Part shown: positions 46,071-59,100 of the stretch, one piece after another
Position numbering within the stretch: position 1 is the first letter of the stretch
How the letters are laid out: each line of letters opens with the position of its first letter
NCBI GenBank assembly: GCA_949128115.1
Contig: OX421965.1
Span: 54,740,012-54,804,011, forward strand
Reading direction: 5' to 3'
DNA length: 64,000 nt
Origin: Anaspis maculata
Taxonomy: Eukaryota; Arthropoda; Insecta; Coleoptera; Scraptiidae
Made by a program: the position numbers and the translations under genes
The notes under the pieces: model-generated
The model's database searches: none
What the model was told of the DNA's origin: nothing
The model's input: the letters and a program-made list of their open reading frames with translations, nothing else

Positions 46071-46641
46071 TATACAGGGTGTTTCAGGGATGATAGCAAA
46101 AAATTCAACTGTGGGTAGATCTTATCAAAATATGACGAAAACCTATATATCATTTTGCAAAGTTCGGCCTAATGACAAAGATACAGCCCTCCAAAGTTCA
46201 CTTTTTTCGGATTTCAAAAATTTGTAACTCAAGAACGTTTGGACAAATTTAGCCCTAATTCAGCATAAGCTAGTTGGTTATAAGTTTGGAAAAAATCTAA
46301 TCAGTGGCGTAGAGGTTATGAGGGGTCACCTTGAGTCAACTTTTCTTCGGATGCTTCTAAATTATTGACCCTCATAACTCCTACACCACTGGTTGGATTC
46401 TTCCCAAATTTGGCAGGTTGATAGATAATTATGATGAACCAGCTTTTGCTGAATTTAAGCTAAATTTGTCAAAAGGTTCCTAAGTTACAAATTTTTGAAA
46501 TCCGAAAAAAGTGAACTTTGGAGGGCTGTATCTTCGTCATTAGGCCGAGCTTTGCAAAATGGTGTATAGGTTTTCGTCATATTTTGACAAGATCTACCCA
46601 CAGTTAAATTTTTTGCTATCATCCCTGAACCACCCTGTATA
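46071..46641. repeat. Palindrome with TATACAGGGTG ends, 571 bp
   Basis: Nearly perfect inverse halves from TATACAGGGTGTTTCAGGGA to the inverse of it, meeting at about 46,357. The arm words GGATTTCAAAAATTTGTAAC and CCCTCCAAAGTTCACTTTTT are shared in part with 3,190-3,250. Confidence 0.9.
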
Positions 46642-47266
46642 CAGGTGATTCAAAAATGTGGGACCACCTTGAAGATGCGTAATATGGAAGCGTAGTAGAG
46701 TGCTGGAAAGTTGTTAAAAAAATTCTATTTCTTCGAATTTTGAAGTTATGGAGGGACAAAAGTTGGTCCTTTGATCGCTTTCATCACAAGAATGAGTACG
46801 AAAAATCAACCTCTGAATCTGCAAGGAATTCCTGTTTTGTACACAGAGGGAGTCATGAATCCTGATTTTTTTTTCAAGTACCTGCAAACAGCCATATTGG
46901 TCCCACAACCTGTGTAGAGCGCAATAAAACTATAAATTACTGTTTATTTTAATAGAATTCTGTTGCTTCTGGTTTTTTTTAGAAATACTAAATTTGTTCA
47001 GTTTATGATTCACCCTGTTATAAAACAGAGATTGAATATAGATTCAGAGGTTGATTTTTTGTAGTCATTATTTTTCCATAAGAAGTTTACTGAAATCTTC
47101 TGAAATAACGGAAATAGAAGCAATCGAAGGACCAACTTTTGCCCCTCCATAACTTATTTAACTTAATTTAAAAGACAATATAATTTTTCAAACAACTTTC
47201 CAGCACTCTACTTCCTTCCATATTACGCAACTTTGAGATGGTCCGACACTTTTGAATCGCCCTGTA
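46639..47266. repeat. Palindrome abutting the previous one, 628 bp
   Basis: Left TACAGGTGATTCAAAAATGT and right ACACTTTTGAATCGCCCTGTA are inverse, as are CAAAAGTTGGTCCTT / AAGGACCAACTTTTG. It shares its first bases with the end of the preceding palindrome. Confidence 0.85.
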
Positions 47267-47748
47267 TAGTCTGTCTAGGATATTATTGTCCAATGTATTC
47301 ATCATTGCGTTGTGAATCGATCCCATATTAAAAAAAGATGTGAAAATATACAGTGTTTCATTTGAAATGAAAAAGTGCCTAGATAAGCCAAGCCCAAAAT
47401 GACAAAATTTTGATTATCATGCCAAAAAACAAGCAAAAAAAATCAGCAGAGAAAAAGTTTTAAAAGAAAAAAAGAAAATAAATAAGAAGATGAGAACAGC
47501 ATTAGATGATGGAGCAGTAAAACCGTGTATGCTTTTTAGTCTTAATATTTATTCAAAAGAACCCCCCTTATTCCAAACTTAACGATCTTCGGTATTTATG
47601 CACTTCCTAATCTCACTAAATGCACATTACATCTAAATTTAAAACACCATCACCTCGCTTGTTTACCCCTCTCTGGGACAATTACACCCATGGCTCTGTT
47701 ATAGGTAGAAATAAATAAACTTTTACACAGAGCGTGCAAGTTTGAAAA

Positions 47749-47960
47749 TACAGGTGATTCAAAAGTGTCGGACCACCTTAAAAGTGCGGAATACGGAGGT
47801 GTAGTAGGCTGAAAAGTTGTAAAAATTTTTGATGTCTTTTAATTTTGAAGTTATGGAGGAACAAAAGTTGCTCCTTCGATCGCTTCTATTTTTGTTGTTT
47901 AAAAAAATCTCAGTAAACTGTTCTTTGGAAAAATAATAAGTACAAAAAATCAAGCTCTGA
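47749..47960. repeat. Half copy of the 46.6-47.3 kb palindrome
   Basis: TACAGGTGATTCAAAAGTGT, then GGACCACCTTAAAAGTGCG and ATGGAGGAACAAAAGTTG, match the left half of that element. The inverted partner is absent. Confidence 0.75.
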
Positions 47961-48230
47961 ATCTGTATTAGATTTTTTTGTTTTCTATTTAGGGTGAGTC
48001 ATGAACTCATAAACTACAAAAATGTAGTTTTCCTGAAAAGCAAAAGAATTTTTCGAAAATCTCAATGGTAAAAGAGTAGTTCATGCTTCCGTACCTTTAT
48101 TTCCGTACCTTTATGCTCGCTATTAGGTAGGTAGAATCAAATAAGCTAGTAGCCGGAAAATCAAAAAGAAAGCGAGAACGAAAAAAGTGCAAGTGTAAGG
48201 TTTTTTGAATGTCAACGCCTAGGTACTCAC

Positions 48231-48309
48231 CCGCAGTTTCTTGACCCATTTCTTCAGGCAGGTGGGTGAAAATAAACAAGTCCGGAGCTGGAACGTTCTT
48301 AGAGGTCAT
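48231..48309 (-). CDS. Candidate first coding exon, unrecognised gene
   Basis: The minus strand from an ATG at 48,309 reads MTSKNVPAPDLFIFTHLPEE and then MGQETA, ending at a good GGTGAGT donor (48,230). The composition looks like real cytosolic protein and there is no stop upstream of the donor. I could not find a following exon on this strand before the OBP gene at 43.3 kb, and I do not recognise the sequence. The next exon may lie within repeats or the prediction may be wrong. Confidence 0.35.
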
Positions 48310-48944
48310 CGTATCCGCTTGGAGGTGTCTTTAGCCGATGTGCATCACAGTCTCCAGTCTGTTATGGAATTTACTCTCTCGCGCATGTTGGAATTAACGT
48401 TGTATTATTATAGTTTTGGTTTTCCGCTTCTTGTGCGTTTATCTGTCGCAAGCCGAATGTGACAAGGTCGTGGTTTTCGAAAAATGTCTTTCTGTGATTC
48501 TTCCAGTGTTGTGTGTGGAGCTGTGTAGAGCACCGTGATAATTGCAAAAGGGAAAAAAGGGCGCAAAGACAGGTAGGTGAACGTGTTTTTGCTACGATTC
48601 CCATTTACGTAGATACCTTACCCAATAAGGTGGGCAGACCGAGTGTGGGCAAACTGGCAGGCTCAAAAAGGGCTCGTTCTGGGATTTTTCGCGACAAGTT
48701 GGTGTCTGTAAAAGATATACCGGGCGGACATCTACGTTATCGGCCGTTCACCCTTTTGCGACTTTTCGAGTGGAGCTGCTGCTGGCCGGCAGCAGGATAA
48801 GCTACCGGATCAATGATGTATAAATAATCCAAATGGATTTCTTGTAAGTGCCAGATGGCAATTGCTCAGATTACAATGCAGTTTCTTGTATGGTGCATGC
48901 AATACAGACCTGAACACTGCTATGTAGATTCTCAAATAAGTAGG
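48310..48944. other. Gene-free stretch
   Basis: GC richer than its surroundings near 48,650-48,800, which could be a promoter or first-exon region of the minus-strand candidate. No reading frame recognised. Confidence 0.25.
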
Positions 48945-49102
48945 TACAGGGTGATTCATCTTGGAGTTTGGAATTTTGCGAAAACGCTGGTAGTTCCGAT
49001 TCGAATAACTCATGGATCTCGGAAAAACTGCGACATATCGTGAAGATGACTCCGTCATGTAATTTTTAAATCTTCCCCTATCTATGTTATATTGCGGTTT
49101 AA

Positions 49103-49499
49103 TAGTATATTACATACCGAGACGGGAAATACATCAAGGCCAAGGCAAGGCAAAGCCTAGAGGCTCTCTGTGCCCTCAGCAGTAATGATGTATTTACCGT
49201 CGAGAGTATGTATACTATTTTACTCACAACCATGTACTCAGCTTGCAGGATTACAGGCGTTCAAAAGTTGAAATCTGAAAATTAACTTTTTGTCTCAACT
49301 TCCAGATAGGCCGATTAATTTTGCTGAAACGTGGTTCAGGAAATACTGATTAACACACTTATTGTTTGGTTGGATGCATATTTTGAAATTTCCCTCCTAA
49401 AGCTACCATTTCTTCATTTTCTCGGGAGGTCGGCAATGGGTCACTTCCCGGCCTCCTACTAGGTATGTAATGAATCAATTACTATAGTGGTTGTGAGTA
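49103..49499. repeat. Nested short inverted repeats
   Basis: ATAGTATATTACATACCGAG...GGGAAATACATCA (49,103-49,138) faces TGATGTATTTACCGTCGAG...GTATACTAT (to about 49,217). Just outside, CTCACAACCA (49,223) faces TGGTTGTGAG (about 49,498). Confidence 0.55.
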
Positions 49500-49541
49500 A
49501 ACAGTTATTAGGTTCTTATAGTTTTGCTGTGGTTTAGGTAT

Positions 49542-49855
49542 TGGCTACGTTTACACCGGTGGACTAAAACTGGACTGACCCAAGCACTGACCCAAATTCC
49601 ACCTAAAGCAATTTTTCTCTTCCAGCGTTTTCACCGGCAGACTAACACGGCCGACCCATTTTAAAATATGAACTTGAACTAAATAAATATAAAAACTAAA
49701 TTTACTTCAGTCCACGATCAACCGGAGACCTGACCCAAGCTACTTGGTCCTAATTTGGTCCTTGTCTACGATTGTTTACACCACGTGGACTGAATTTATT
49801 TGGGTCGAATTTAGTGCTTAGGTCGCGGACCAAAGCCACGGTGTAAACGTAGCCA
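49542..49855. repeat. MITE, 314 bp
   Basis: TGGCTACGTTTACACCG at the left and its inverse CGGTGTAAACGTAGCCA at the right. The interior repeats GGACTGACCCAAGC, GGTCC and TTTAGTCC words in both directions. No coding frame. Confidence 0.8.
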
Positions 49856-50710
49856 TTATAGGTACTATAGTATAGCTTTCAAAACCTAAACGATTTTGCG
49901 CTTTTTCGGTTTGGGAAATCGAATTGGTATTGGTTTTTGGTTTTCATCTTTTGAAGCCACGGTTAATCGAGAACATTTCTTGTAAAATGGCGGTTAATCG
50001 AACAATAGATTAACCGAAAACCGAAAAATTTGCCAATGCAATGTATGCAGTGTCGAGTATCGAGTCGAGACGTGAAACTCGACCAGTTATATTTGTGATT
50101 CTGTTTCACTATAGTACAGAAAATGTAGTAAAAACTTCGCCCAAGCCTTAAAAACAATATGGACAATGCACATCCTGGAAATTTGACATTCTGTTCAAAA
50201 TGGAGTGTTATATCTACTACATATCCAACATAGCCAAAAATCACACTCTAACAGCTGAACGGAAGAAGTTAGACATAATATGCCCTTGCGGGCTTTCTAG
50301 CAGTTTGTAGTTCAATTAATTAGATAGACTAGGGTCAGAAAAAGGAATCGAACAATGTAAACAATCACAACTTTTGACAAGTATGACATGAACAGGTGGT
50401 CTGCTTCGTAATGGCGGCCCAAGCGTGGCGCCATCTATCCGTCATCCTTACAAGCTTCTATCTCTGGTAATGTCTATTATTGCACTGACTCATTCTGATA
50501 ACAAAGCAAAATCGTAGTGGGGTGTGGGAGTACGTACGGCTCGACGTATGGCTTGCAGAATCAACTTACTGGTCCATTTCATGATGATGCTGTGAAATTG
50601 CGAGATGCGAGAGTTGATTCAGATATTTAATAAAGACACCAGTGGATGAAGGTGCAGTGTAGCATTTTTGCATAAAATTCTTTGCATCAACTATGTATTT
50701 ATGCACTTTA

Positions 50711-50998
50711 GAAATGAATGCAGCTTCGGGTAAAGCCCAAAGACCATCTCAGCTCCCTCCAGAGTACCTAGAAACCTACAAAGCTCTTCGCCACTCACTC
50801 CACTTGTCCCTCCGGAATCTCAAAATTGAGATTGAAAGCCTAAAAGAAAGTCGGAGACTTAGTTTTGCGACACAGCACCTTTATTCACTCGTGTCTTCAA
50901 TTGTGAACTTTCACAATTCTTTACTTGTACATGGAAGACTGAAAAAATTGGGAAAAATTCATAGAAGGTCGAAAAAAGCTTTCAGTCACAGATAAATA
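50711..50998 (+). CDS. Candidate small basic helical protein, unrecognised
   Basis: An acceptor-like TTTATGCACTTTAG precedes an ATG at 50,714 and a frame to the stop at 50,996, giving about 94 residues: MNAASGKAQRPSQLPPEYLE, then a Leu-rich amphipathic stretch (LHLSLRNLKIEIESLKESRR) and a basic end (RRSKKAFSHR). AATAAATAAA follows the stop at once, as if this were a terminal exon. I do not recognise a family. The composition argues for real coding, but there is no independent support. Confidence 0.4.
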
Positions 50999-50999
50999 A

Positions 51000-52419
51000 A
51001 TCTATCCACATCCAGAGGTCTATTCACGAACAGAATAGGACTAATTGTGTCCTTTCAAATATGTAGTATATTCTCGAGTATATTCTTGCCGATAGATATT
51101 GGAGAAGAAGAACACCCTACGACGTGTGATTTTTTTGCCTCACCTTCCTACCTAGTTATTTATGCTTGATGAGGTGAAAAGTAACCGTAAAAACTGTTTT
51201 TCTCTGTGAAACAGTTTTCTTAATTGAATACATCATGTCGAGTGCAATAATTAGTTAAGTGCAGCAAGAGCTTCAATCAGCTCATAGCCACCTACTAATG
51301 CTGAGAATTCTTACGGATAAGCTTCTCTGATGTGCTCAAGTTTCTAAAAATATTGTAATGGATGAATCGTCTCCGCTTCTCTTTGATAAACCTGGGTGAC
51401 TCATTTGGAATTCAACTAACACTATTATGTACGCTGTAACAACAATTAAATAGACTGCATTGACTACTTCAAGGCCAAATCTCGCAGTATCACTCGAGCG
51501 TTTCCGCTCTATTCTGTGTCTTATTCGCCGTCGAATTTAACAATAGAGCTGTTGCAGAAGGAAAATGAAATGTTTTTTGGCCGAGAGAAATATTTTGCCG
51601 CTGAATAAAGTTCTTGATCATCCGTTCGTTTTCCTGGTACACCTTCCTTACTAATAAATCTCTACCTATCTAGAGCCACTTTGCCATATGCTGTGGAGGA
51701 ACCATAGCAAATGCACTGACCATATTTTTAAACCGTTACGGTGAATAATTATTGTTGATTTAAAATTAACAGTTGTTTATACATAATTGGTTTAATTCTC
51801 ATTTTAGTCATTTCTGCAATAACAAATTATGGTTCAGGTGGTTACGATTGTGATCAAAAAATCTCTCGCGGTACATTTTCTATGTGTTGATTCAAACTTT
51901 TGCCAATCACCACGTTTGCCTTATTTTTAAGAAACTTTTGTCATTAAAAAAATGGCTCGACTCATGTTTCCTAATTTTTTTAATCTAAACTTGAAATTCC
52001 AATTTGTATTGAACAAACGTATTGATTTTATATCTCTTTGGCGTAACTAAACAAATCAAAGAAATAATAAATCCCCCAAATAAACTTAGTCTAATTAATA
52101 TAAATTTAAATCTAAACCAATAGATAAAAATAATACCATTTGGGATTTTTCTTGCACATGGAACCAACCTTGAAGGATTCGTGCACTTATTGTGCAAACA
52201 TCAATTTTTGCACTTTCAAGGAGTGAATCCGGTGAATCAGTGATGCAAGGATCTGAACAACTGGAATAGAGTGAGTGCAGGAAATTCGTTCACTTGATCA
52301 CCGGCAGGCAGCGCAAGTATGAAGTTATGTTTTGACGTTTGTTAGGGAATTGCATTGGGGCCATAGACTCATAGACAAGAATTGGGGCACATAACAGGTG
52401 TGAGGCATTGTTAAGCAGC
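51000..52419. other. Gene-free, AT-rich spacer
   Basis: No coding region or element recognised. Confidence 0.3.
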
Positions 52420-52754
52420 GTTCATAATGGCTGTTAACTTGAACTTATTCCGTAACCGTAACACTTCAACAGTTGAAAATCAATGTTTTGGTTCACAATA
52501 GGATGTTAACTTATGCCGTTATGCCGTACTGTCAAACTTGTCCAAGAGTCAAGTTCTACATCCAAGATCAAGGGACTTAGTAGTTAGTACCAACTAATAC
52601 TACTAGCTACTAGTCCTACTATTAGTTATCAGTACTACCTACCCCGCAAACCTTCAAGTCTGTGTATATTTCATATTATAGACCGTGGTCCGTACTGTCA
52701 AGTTCACATCCTACATCCTACGGCATGCGGCATAAGTTACCAGCCATTATGAAC
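52420..52754. repeat. MITE, 335 bp
   Basis: GTTCATAATGGCTGTTAACT at the left faces AGCCATTATGAAC at the right, with inner CTTATTCCG / CGGCATAAG. It shares the GGCATAAGTTAAC word with the element at 56.7-57.2 kb. Confidence 0.7.
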
Positions 52755-53161
52755 GAAACTTTAGAATGATCAGAAATCACAATCTCGATCTCGTAAACGT
52801 CGAACAAACCAGCATGTGAACAAAACACGTAAAAATGACAGTATTTAGTGAGTATATTCCGGTTGACGTTGACTCCGCATGGATGAAACTTGACAGATGA
52901 CAATGACACTATTGACATTTTGCCATAAACTCCATCTACATGCAATCACCCTATTACTGCAAATTCTGTTTTGAGGGTTTTGACGGTTGGACGGTACAAC
53001 AGGTAAGTACCGATACCTTTTCTCTGAAAGCAGAAAGAGAAAAGAAGCACCAAAACATTGATGATAACAATTTACTCTAAGAAATCATTAAGTATTAACA
53101 ATAGGAAATGACGATTTTGAGCACCGGTCGTGGTAATAAATAGGGATTCATAAACACTTGA

Positions 53162-56100
53162 TCACTTGAAGTCTGGTTTAACATTAGGATTGGCAGGATA
53201 AACCTTATTCAGGTAACTACTTTGGTACTCCAGCGATCTTCTACGCCTTTTTCCAACCACTCCTAGCTGAAGTAACACAGGATTAGTTGACAGAGCTGCT
53301 GCAGCTCCAAGAAGAGCTATCCCGGCCAAAGGTATGAGCAGGCCTTTTAGCGCAAGTGACTGCAAAACACAATATGATAATTAGTTTCAATATCAATATT
53401 TAAGATTAAGATAATATTGAAAGTTCAAATATTTGAGATATTAGAAGATTATACGCATAAATCACTGGCACTGACACACAAAGTTCCTAAGGAACTTTAG
53501 GTTTACTGCTTTGTTCTATCCGATTTTGTAAGCAATATAAAGATCCCTTGTATTATCATTATTATTATGCTAAGGAAGGAATAAACTTATTAGTTTATTT
53601 ATTTTACTTAATAATTTTCACTGACAGGGTGAGTATAGGTACTCAACCTCTAAATAGGTATAGTCGCATATTATGGCGCCAAAGAGGTAGATGCTATTTG
53701 TTCAATTTTTTATCTAATTATTAGTCGACGAATGTAGTAGTGGCATGGCTCGGAAGTCCTGCTTAAGGATGCGGAAAGATCTTGGCTAGGTCAGTTTCTA
53801 GGTTTCTTCATTGGGATTATATTATAATTAGTTAAACACGTTATTGCGAACAATTTGCAACAACTGCACCTCGAACTGGGAATCTTTGAAACTCTTGATC
53901 GTTTAACGCCCTGTCAGATGCCTAAAATTGGACGAAATATCGCGAGAAGAAATTTGGCAGCCCTTCACTGGTTCCTTGGAATAGGGAAAACGGCAACCTG
54001 TAGTACATTCTCATCCTCAAGAATGCAAAGACGAAGAACTTGTTCTTCATGCTAAAATAAACTGCAAACATTAAAAAGAAAAATCTCACGATTTACGAGT
54101 GTGGGTTTTAAGTGGGTTGTAACTCCATGATGGCCCAAAAAAATATGTATGAAAATCATTTCAGCATAATATTGAATGTTCTTTGACCATTAATATTAGA
54201 ATAGAATTTGATTCAAACATACAGGGAGGGCTGTCGCAAAGAGCTGTGGCAGTGTGTTTTTTGACCTCAATTTTACGCCGTCTTAAGAGCCCTCTGTACG
54301 CTGGAAACGGCTCTGGCTAAAAGGCCTCTAAATCGAAGCCGGTAACTTTCTTCCAACTGGCGTTTAGGGAAGCTGTTTGGTATCTCCATATAAACAGGTG
54401 AGAGGAAAAAATCCGAAGAAAAACCGATCACAGCCGAAGATCCTCAGATTTTTCGCGCGCCATCGTAGGGCCTTTATTTGACCGGGAATAAATAATTTTT
54501 CTCAGGGTGGACTCTCTACAGTATTCTGCACGGCAAGTCTGAGTGATTTTCCCACAAAACATCTAGAACCAAAGTTATTTCGATATGAAAATCAATTAAA
54601 AAAATGCTTGAAAATTCGCAGCTTCATATCTTTGGCTACAAGGTATCTTGCCGAAATGTCAAAAATAGACAATTTTGTTCATAGAATGTTGATAATGAAC
54701 GCCAAATTTGGAGAACAAGAAATGTCATGTATAACGGAACAATCCAAGGCCAATCAATTGAATTTTGTTTTCATTTTGTATTTCGGTTTCGGTATGACGA
54801 TGACGGTTGAAGGTGGCCTTTTCTAATCAAAACATTGTCAGGGCACTTTTCCAAGGGGATTTCAAAGCTGCTAGAATCTTTACTCTAGCTTTCAAAAGAA
54901 GCGAGATACGACATTCAACTTTTTTCTCTTAGGGGCGCCATATTGGATTTTGTCATTTTTTAATACAGTATTCTTTTCTGGTTACAATGATGTGTCACAT
55001 GTAACTGTTGAATAAGTGCTCAAACATTTACGGTTTTTTTTTATTATCGGTGCTGATTTTGTTTCCAAAGCACTCTTTGAAAAATGGAGAAAAAAGCTCA
55101 AACTTTTATTGAAAGTGACATGTGAACTTCGTTGTAAAAAGGAAAAAATACTGTATTCAAAAATGTTGAAATTCAATATGGCGCCCATAAGAGAAAAAAA
55201 GATGAATGTCGTATCTCGGTTGTTTTGAAAGCTAGGATAAAGATTTGGGCAGCTTTGAATTCCCCTTGGAAAAGTGCCTAAACAATGTCATCAGAAAAGG
55301 CCACCTTTAAGCGTTTTTGGAATAAAAAATATAAACAAAAATAACTTTCTGTTTTTTTTACAATATCTCAAAAACTCGAAAATTTCCAATTCTTCAACAT
55401 GACTTTTTATTTTAAACCACCTTTCCACTTTAAAGGCGAACAGAACTATTTCCCAACCTCCTTGGCAACTTTGGAAACAGCTAGAGTTCTACGATGTTGT
55501 GTTATTTTAGCTCTGTTGGACTTCAAAATTTATTTGTGTGCCTAAGTATAGGCAGAGGTTGAGGGTTCGTAAACCTAGGAAAAAGTTTCATTTACAGTCC
55601 CTAATCGGACCTGAATACACCAGAGCCTTGCAGTATCTTATTGACATTACTGGTCAAAACTCCAGGGAGGCGGAGGAGCCAGCAGTTTTAGGATACAGGG
55701 GGTGATTTTTTTTTCTCTTGCGTTAGAAATCAATTGTGACAAATTTTGTATCATTTCCGACTAAATGCCATCTCTAAATTCAATAGCGGTCTTCGGAAGA
55801 AAATCAGTAGAACTTCTAAATGCCCTTCAAACGACATATCATCTAGAATTATTATTGTACACGATTGTACAGTAAAGAGAAACTTTTGTCGAGATGCACT
55901 CTCTTACGCCGTCCTCTTTTACAAAAATCCAATGCCGAAGAAATTGAGCTGTAATAATAATACATAACAGTTTTATTTTCAAGGTACATTTTTTTCAGCC
56001 CAGATTATTTTGGAAGAGCACCTAATGTCACTCGAGGCATCTTTTGATAATAAGTATCAAGTAACAGGGCTTTCCTATACACAAGCGCCAAACTATGAAA

Positions 56101-59100
56101 TTTTCACTCTGATGACTCTTTGTTTTTACTTGTTACTGACTTTTTTGCAAATTTTGACTATATGCTGTCTGATTTCTACATGATTCTAGTGGGCTGCGGT
56201 TCAGGCCGCGATCGGCCGTTGGCGACCAGAAACACAGCCCACTCGAATCATGTAGAAATCAGACAGCCTAATATAATACCAGGTGTTTTTCAACATTATG
56301 AATTGGAGTTAGCTATGGAAGTGGAAACGTACCTCCGCGACTTGATTCATCTTCTAGCAGCAGCGTTGTCTAGCAACAGTTCAATTTGAATCAAGTTGCG
56401 GACATACGTTTTTTACTCTCATAGCTTACTGCAATTCACAATTTTGAAAAACACCCTGTACTATGTACTTAGCAGTTAATGCACCCACCAATATAATCTA
56501 AATGTAAGCGAACTCGAGTTACAGCGGTTTTTGTTTGAGCCTGTGAGAAGGTAGAGAAGCTAGATAAAGTCAATCGGTCGTTTAGCTTAAATGATGGCAA
56601 TTGAAATAGTAACAATTCCAATTCCACTCTATAGTGCTGTTTATACTATAGTGTAACTTGCCTTCAGCTGCTGCAGTATTCAGATAAACTATTCCTCAAA
56701 ACTGCCATCAAATTGTTGAAAAAAAAGCTGGGCTGTGTCGCTTTAGGGCTGGTTTATATTGGATGTAACCGGTTACTTATTCGAATACAAACGTTTATAT
56801 TGACAGGGAATAATCCCGGGACTAACCACGGGTTCCACCAAAAATTTTAAGAGCGGTTTAAGCTAAACCGAGATTAAACGGACTTTTTTCTGGTCAATGT
56901 TGATAGATTCATTTTGGAAAATACGTTAAATCGCAAGTATACCACCCTTTGGTTAATTACTAAGCGTGAAACCTGAATTTACATTGATCATTTGGCCAGA
57001 ATCCATCAAAATAAATCTCGAGTTAGCTATCAGCTGGTTAAATATTTTGGTGGGACCCACGGTAATTCCCTTACCCTAAAAGTTCGCCAAGTTTCAAGTT
57101 TTACGGCATAGGGAATGCGGACAGCCAATCACATGCAACCGGTTAAGGGTAACGGCATAAGTTAACATCCAATATAAACCAGCCTTTAATCTCTTTTTTT
57201 TTGTGAGCACAATTCGCTTTTAGCAACCATATCTTGTGGCGGGAAAATTGATATCAATCACGAATAGGGACAACTTTGAATATTAATACGCAATAACAAG
57301 CTTACACTATGACCATGATGTCCTCCACCTCCACCATGTCCACTCGGAGGTCCATACACTCCATGCCCAGAATGCCCGAAACCTCCTCCCGTGCCGCCAG
57401 AGCTTATTCCGTAACTGGAGCCTCCGATGGAGCTTCCATGCCCATAGCTGGAACTTCCATGTCCATAACTGGAACTTCCATGTCCGCTGGGGTATCCAAA
57501 GCCCGAACCGAAATGTCCCGAAGGAGCTGGAGCACCGTATGAATATCCCGGGTTAGAAAAAGTGGCTGCGGGGATGTGTCCACCTCCTGAAGTTCCGTAA
57601 CCTGGACAATGTATCTCGAATATTATGAAGAAATTGACAAGTATGGTGATGTATAACTCTAGTCTCTAGTACCTAGGCTCGTACCTCGGCTCGTACCTAG
57701 GTATAATTTCGTTACCCCTTGAGTTTTTGTAAGCAATGTTTTGCTTCAGTAGGTCAACCTACTCGCTTTAATTAGTAATCTTACTTTGAGTAACAAATGG
57801 TAACAACTGTCTCAAGGAATAATTGTTCAAGTCCAGTGATCATAGCAAAATTTTGGATTGGATTCAAGATTGGAAATCTCTATACATTGGCGATAATGCA
57901 TTTTGCATTTTGCGCATGAATATAAGTAGGTAATTAATAATTATGTACACCGCACCACCAAACACCAATTTTATGGCTAATGAACATCAATTGGTGTCTT
58001 TTTAATACTACCTTACCGTTACACTACACCTGATGCTGCTAAATCTACTCAAATGTTTAACATCATGAACAAGTGAAAATATGTAGGACATGAAATTCTC
58101 CCTTCCATAACAAAATAGCGTTTAATTTTACTTTTGAAAATACAAAATCTTGTAAGATAATCACCTGAATGATATTGTGGTTTCTCGTGGGATTCCGTGG
58201 CGTACAGCCCCCGTTTTAGTTTGGTCTCAGCATTGTTTTGGTCTGCAATTTGATTAGTGTCGGCCGCCCTCCGTTCTTCCTCACTGATCAGATTCTGGAA
58301 AAAATATTACATGTTCTCCGGAAAATGTTGTTGTGTTTATGGTCTATAATTTGACGTGCTTTTATGCAAAGTACAGATTAATGGCTTCCTGCCCTGAGCG
58401 GAACGGGTCAATTCTTCGCATTTTACATTTAAAAAGACGAAAATTGCCTGTGGGTTCTTCGTAGGTGTGTGTGTGTGTGTGTGTTTGTGTAGGTTTAAAA
58501 TTGATTATTATACCATTTGAATTGATTTTGAGGATAATTTCCTAAGCTACAATTTCTAAATAGCAGAACAACAGTAAAATTTAGTACCTGCTATAACTAC
58601 CTAGAATAATAATAATGCTAATGCAATAAGCAGTAGGAAAAACAGAAGATAATAATTTGAAGCTCAGTGAAAGTGATGTAGGTATCTACCTATAATACTA
58701 TAGTGTGAGGTATCAGGTATCCTGTATCCACTATGAGAAATAAGCAAGCTAATGAAGTTTAGGTAGGTACAGGTACATAATAATATGAATATGTATATCT
58801 TGGTTTTGTCTGATACACCTGATCATCATAGGGATGCTGAAAGGAGTGGAAGTCTAAAGGAATGGTTCTGTTTAGATAGCACAGCCCCAGCATCGTATGG
58901 ATTGCGACATATTCCTAAATTTTATGCCGATTATTTAGGAAAAAAAAGGACTTAGGTACTCATACTGGTACCTCATCAAACTTAGGAATACCTCTAGTAA
59001 TTTCAGATGGAACTGAAAACTTTCTGCAACTCACTTTTTCGTACTTGTAGTTAGAAATGCACTTGATCTCACTCAACAGCAAGAAGAACAACACTCCGAA

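Larger units (their letters stand above)
44465..47283. repeat. Composite inverted repeat with nested elements
   Basis: ATATCCTAGACAGACTA (44,465-44,481) and its exact inverse (47,267-47,283) are the outer ends. Inside, TGATCATT-rich arms face each other (about 44,505-44,550 and 46,038-46,070). Two further palindromes (46,071-46,641 and 46,639-47,266) sit inside the right arm, and a tRNA-derived sequence lies in the middle. Confidence 0.7.
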
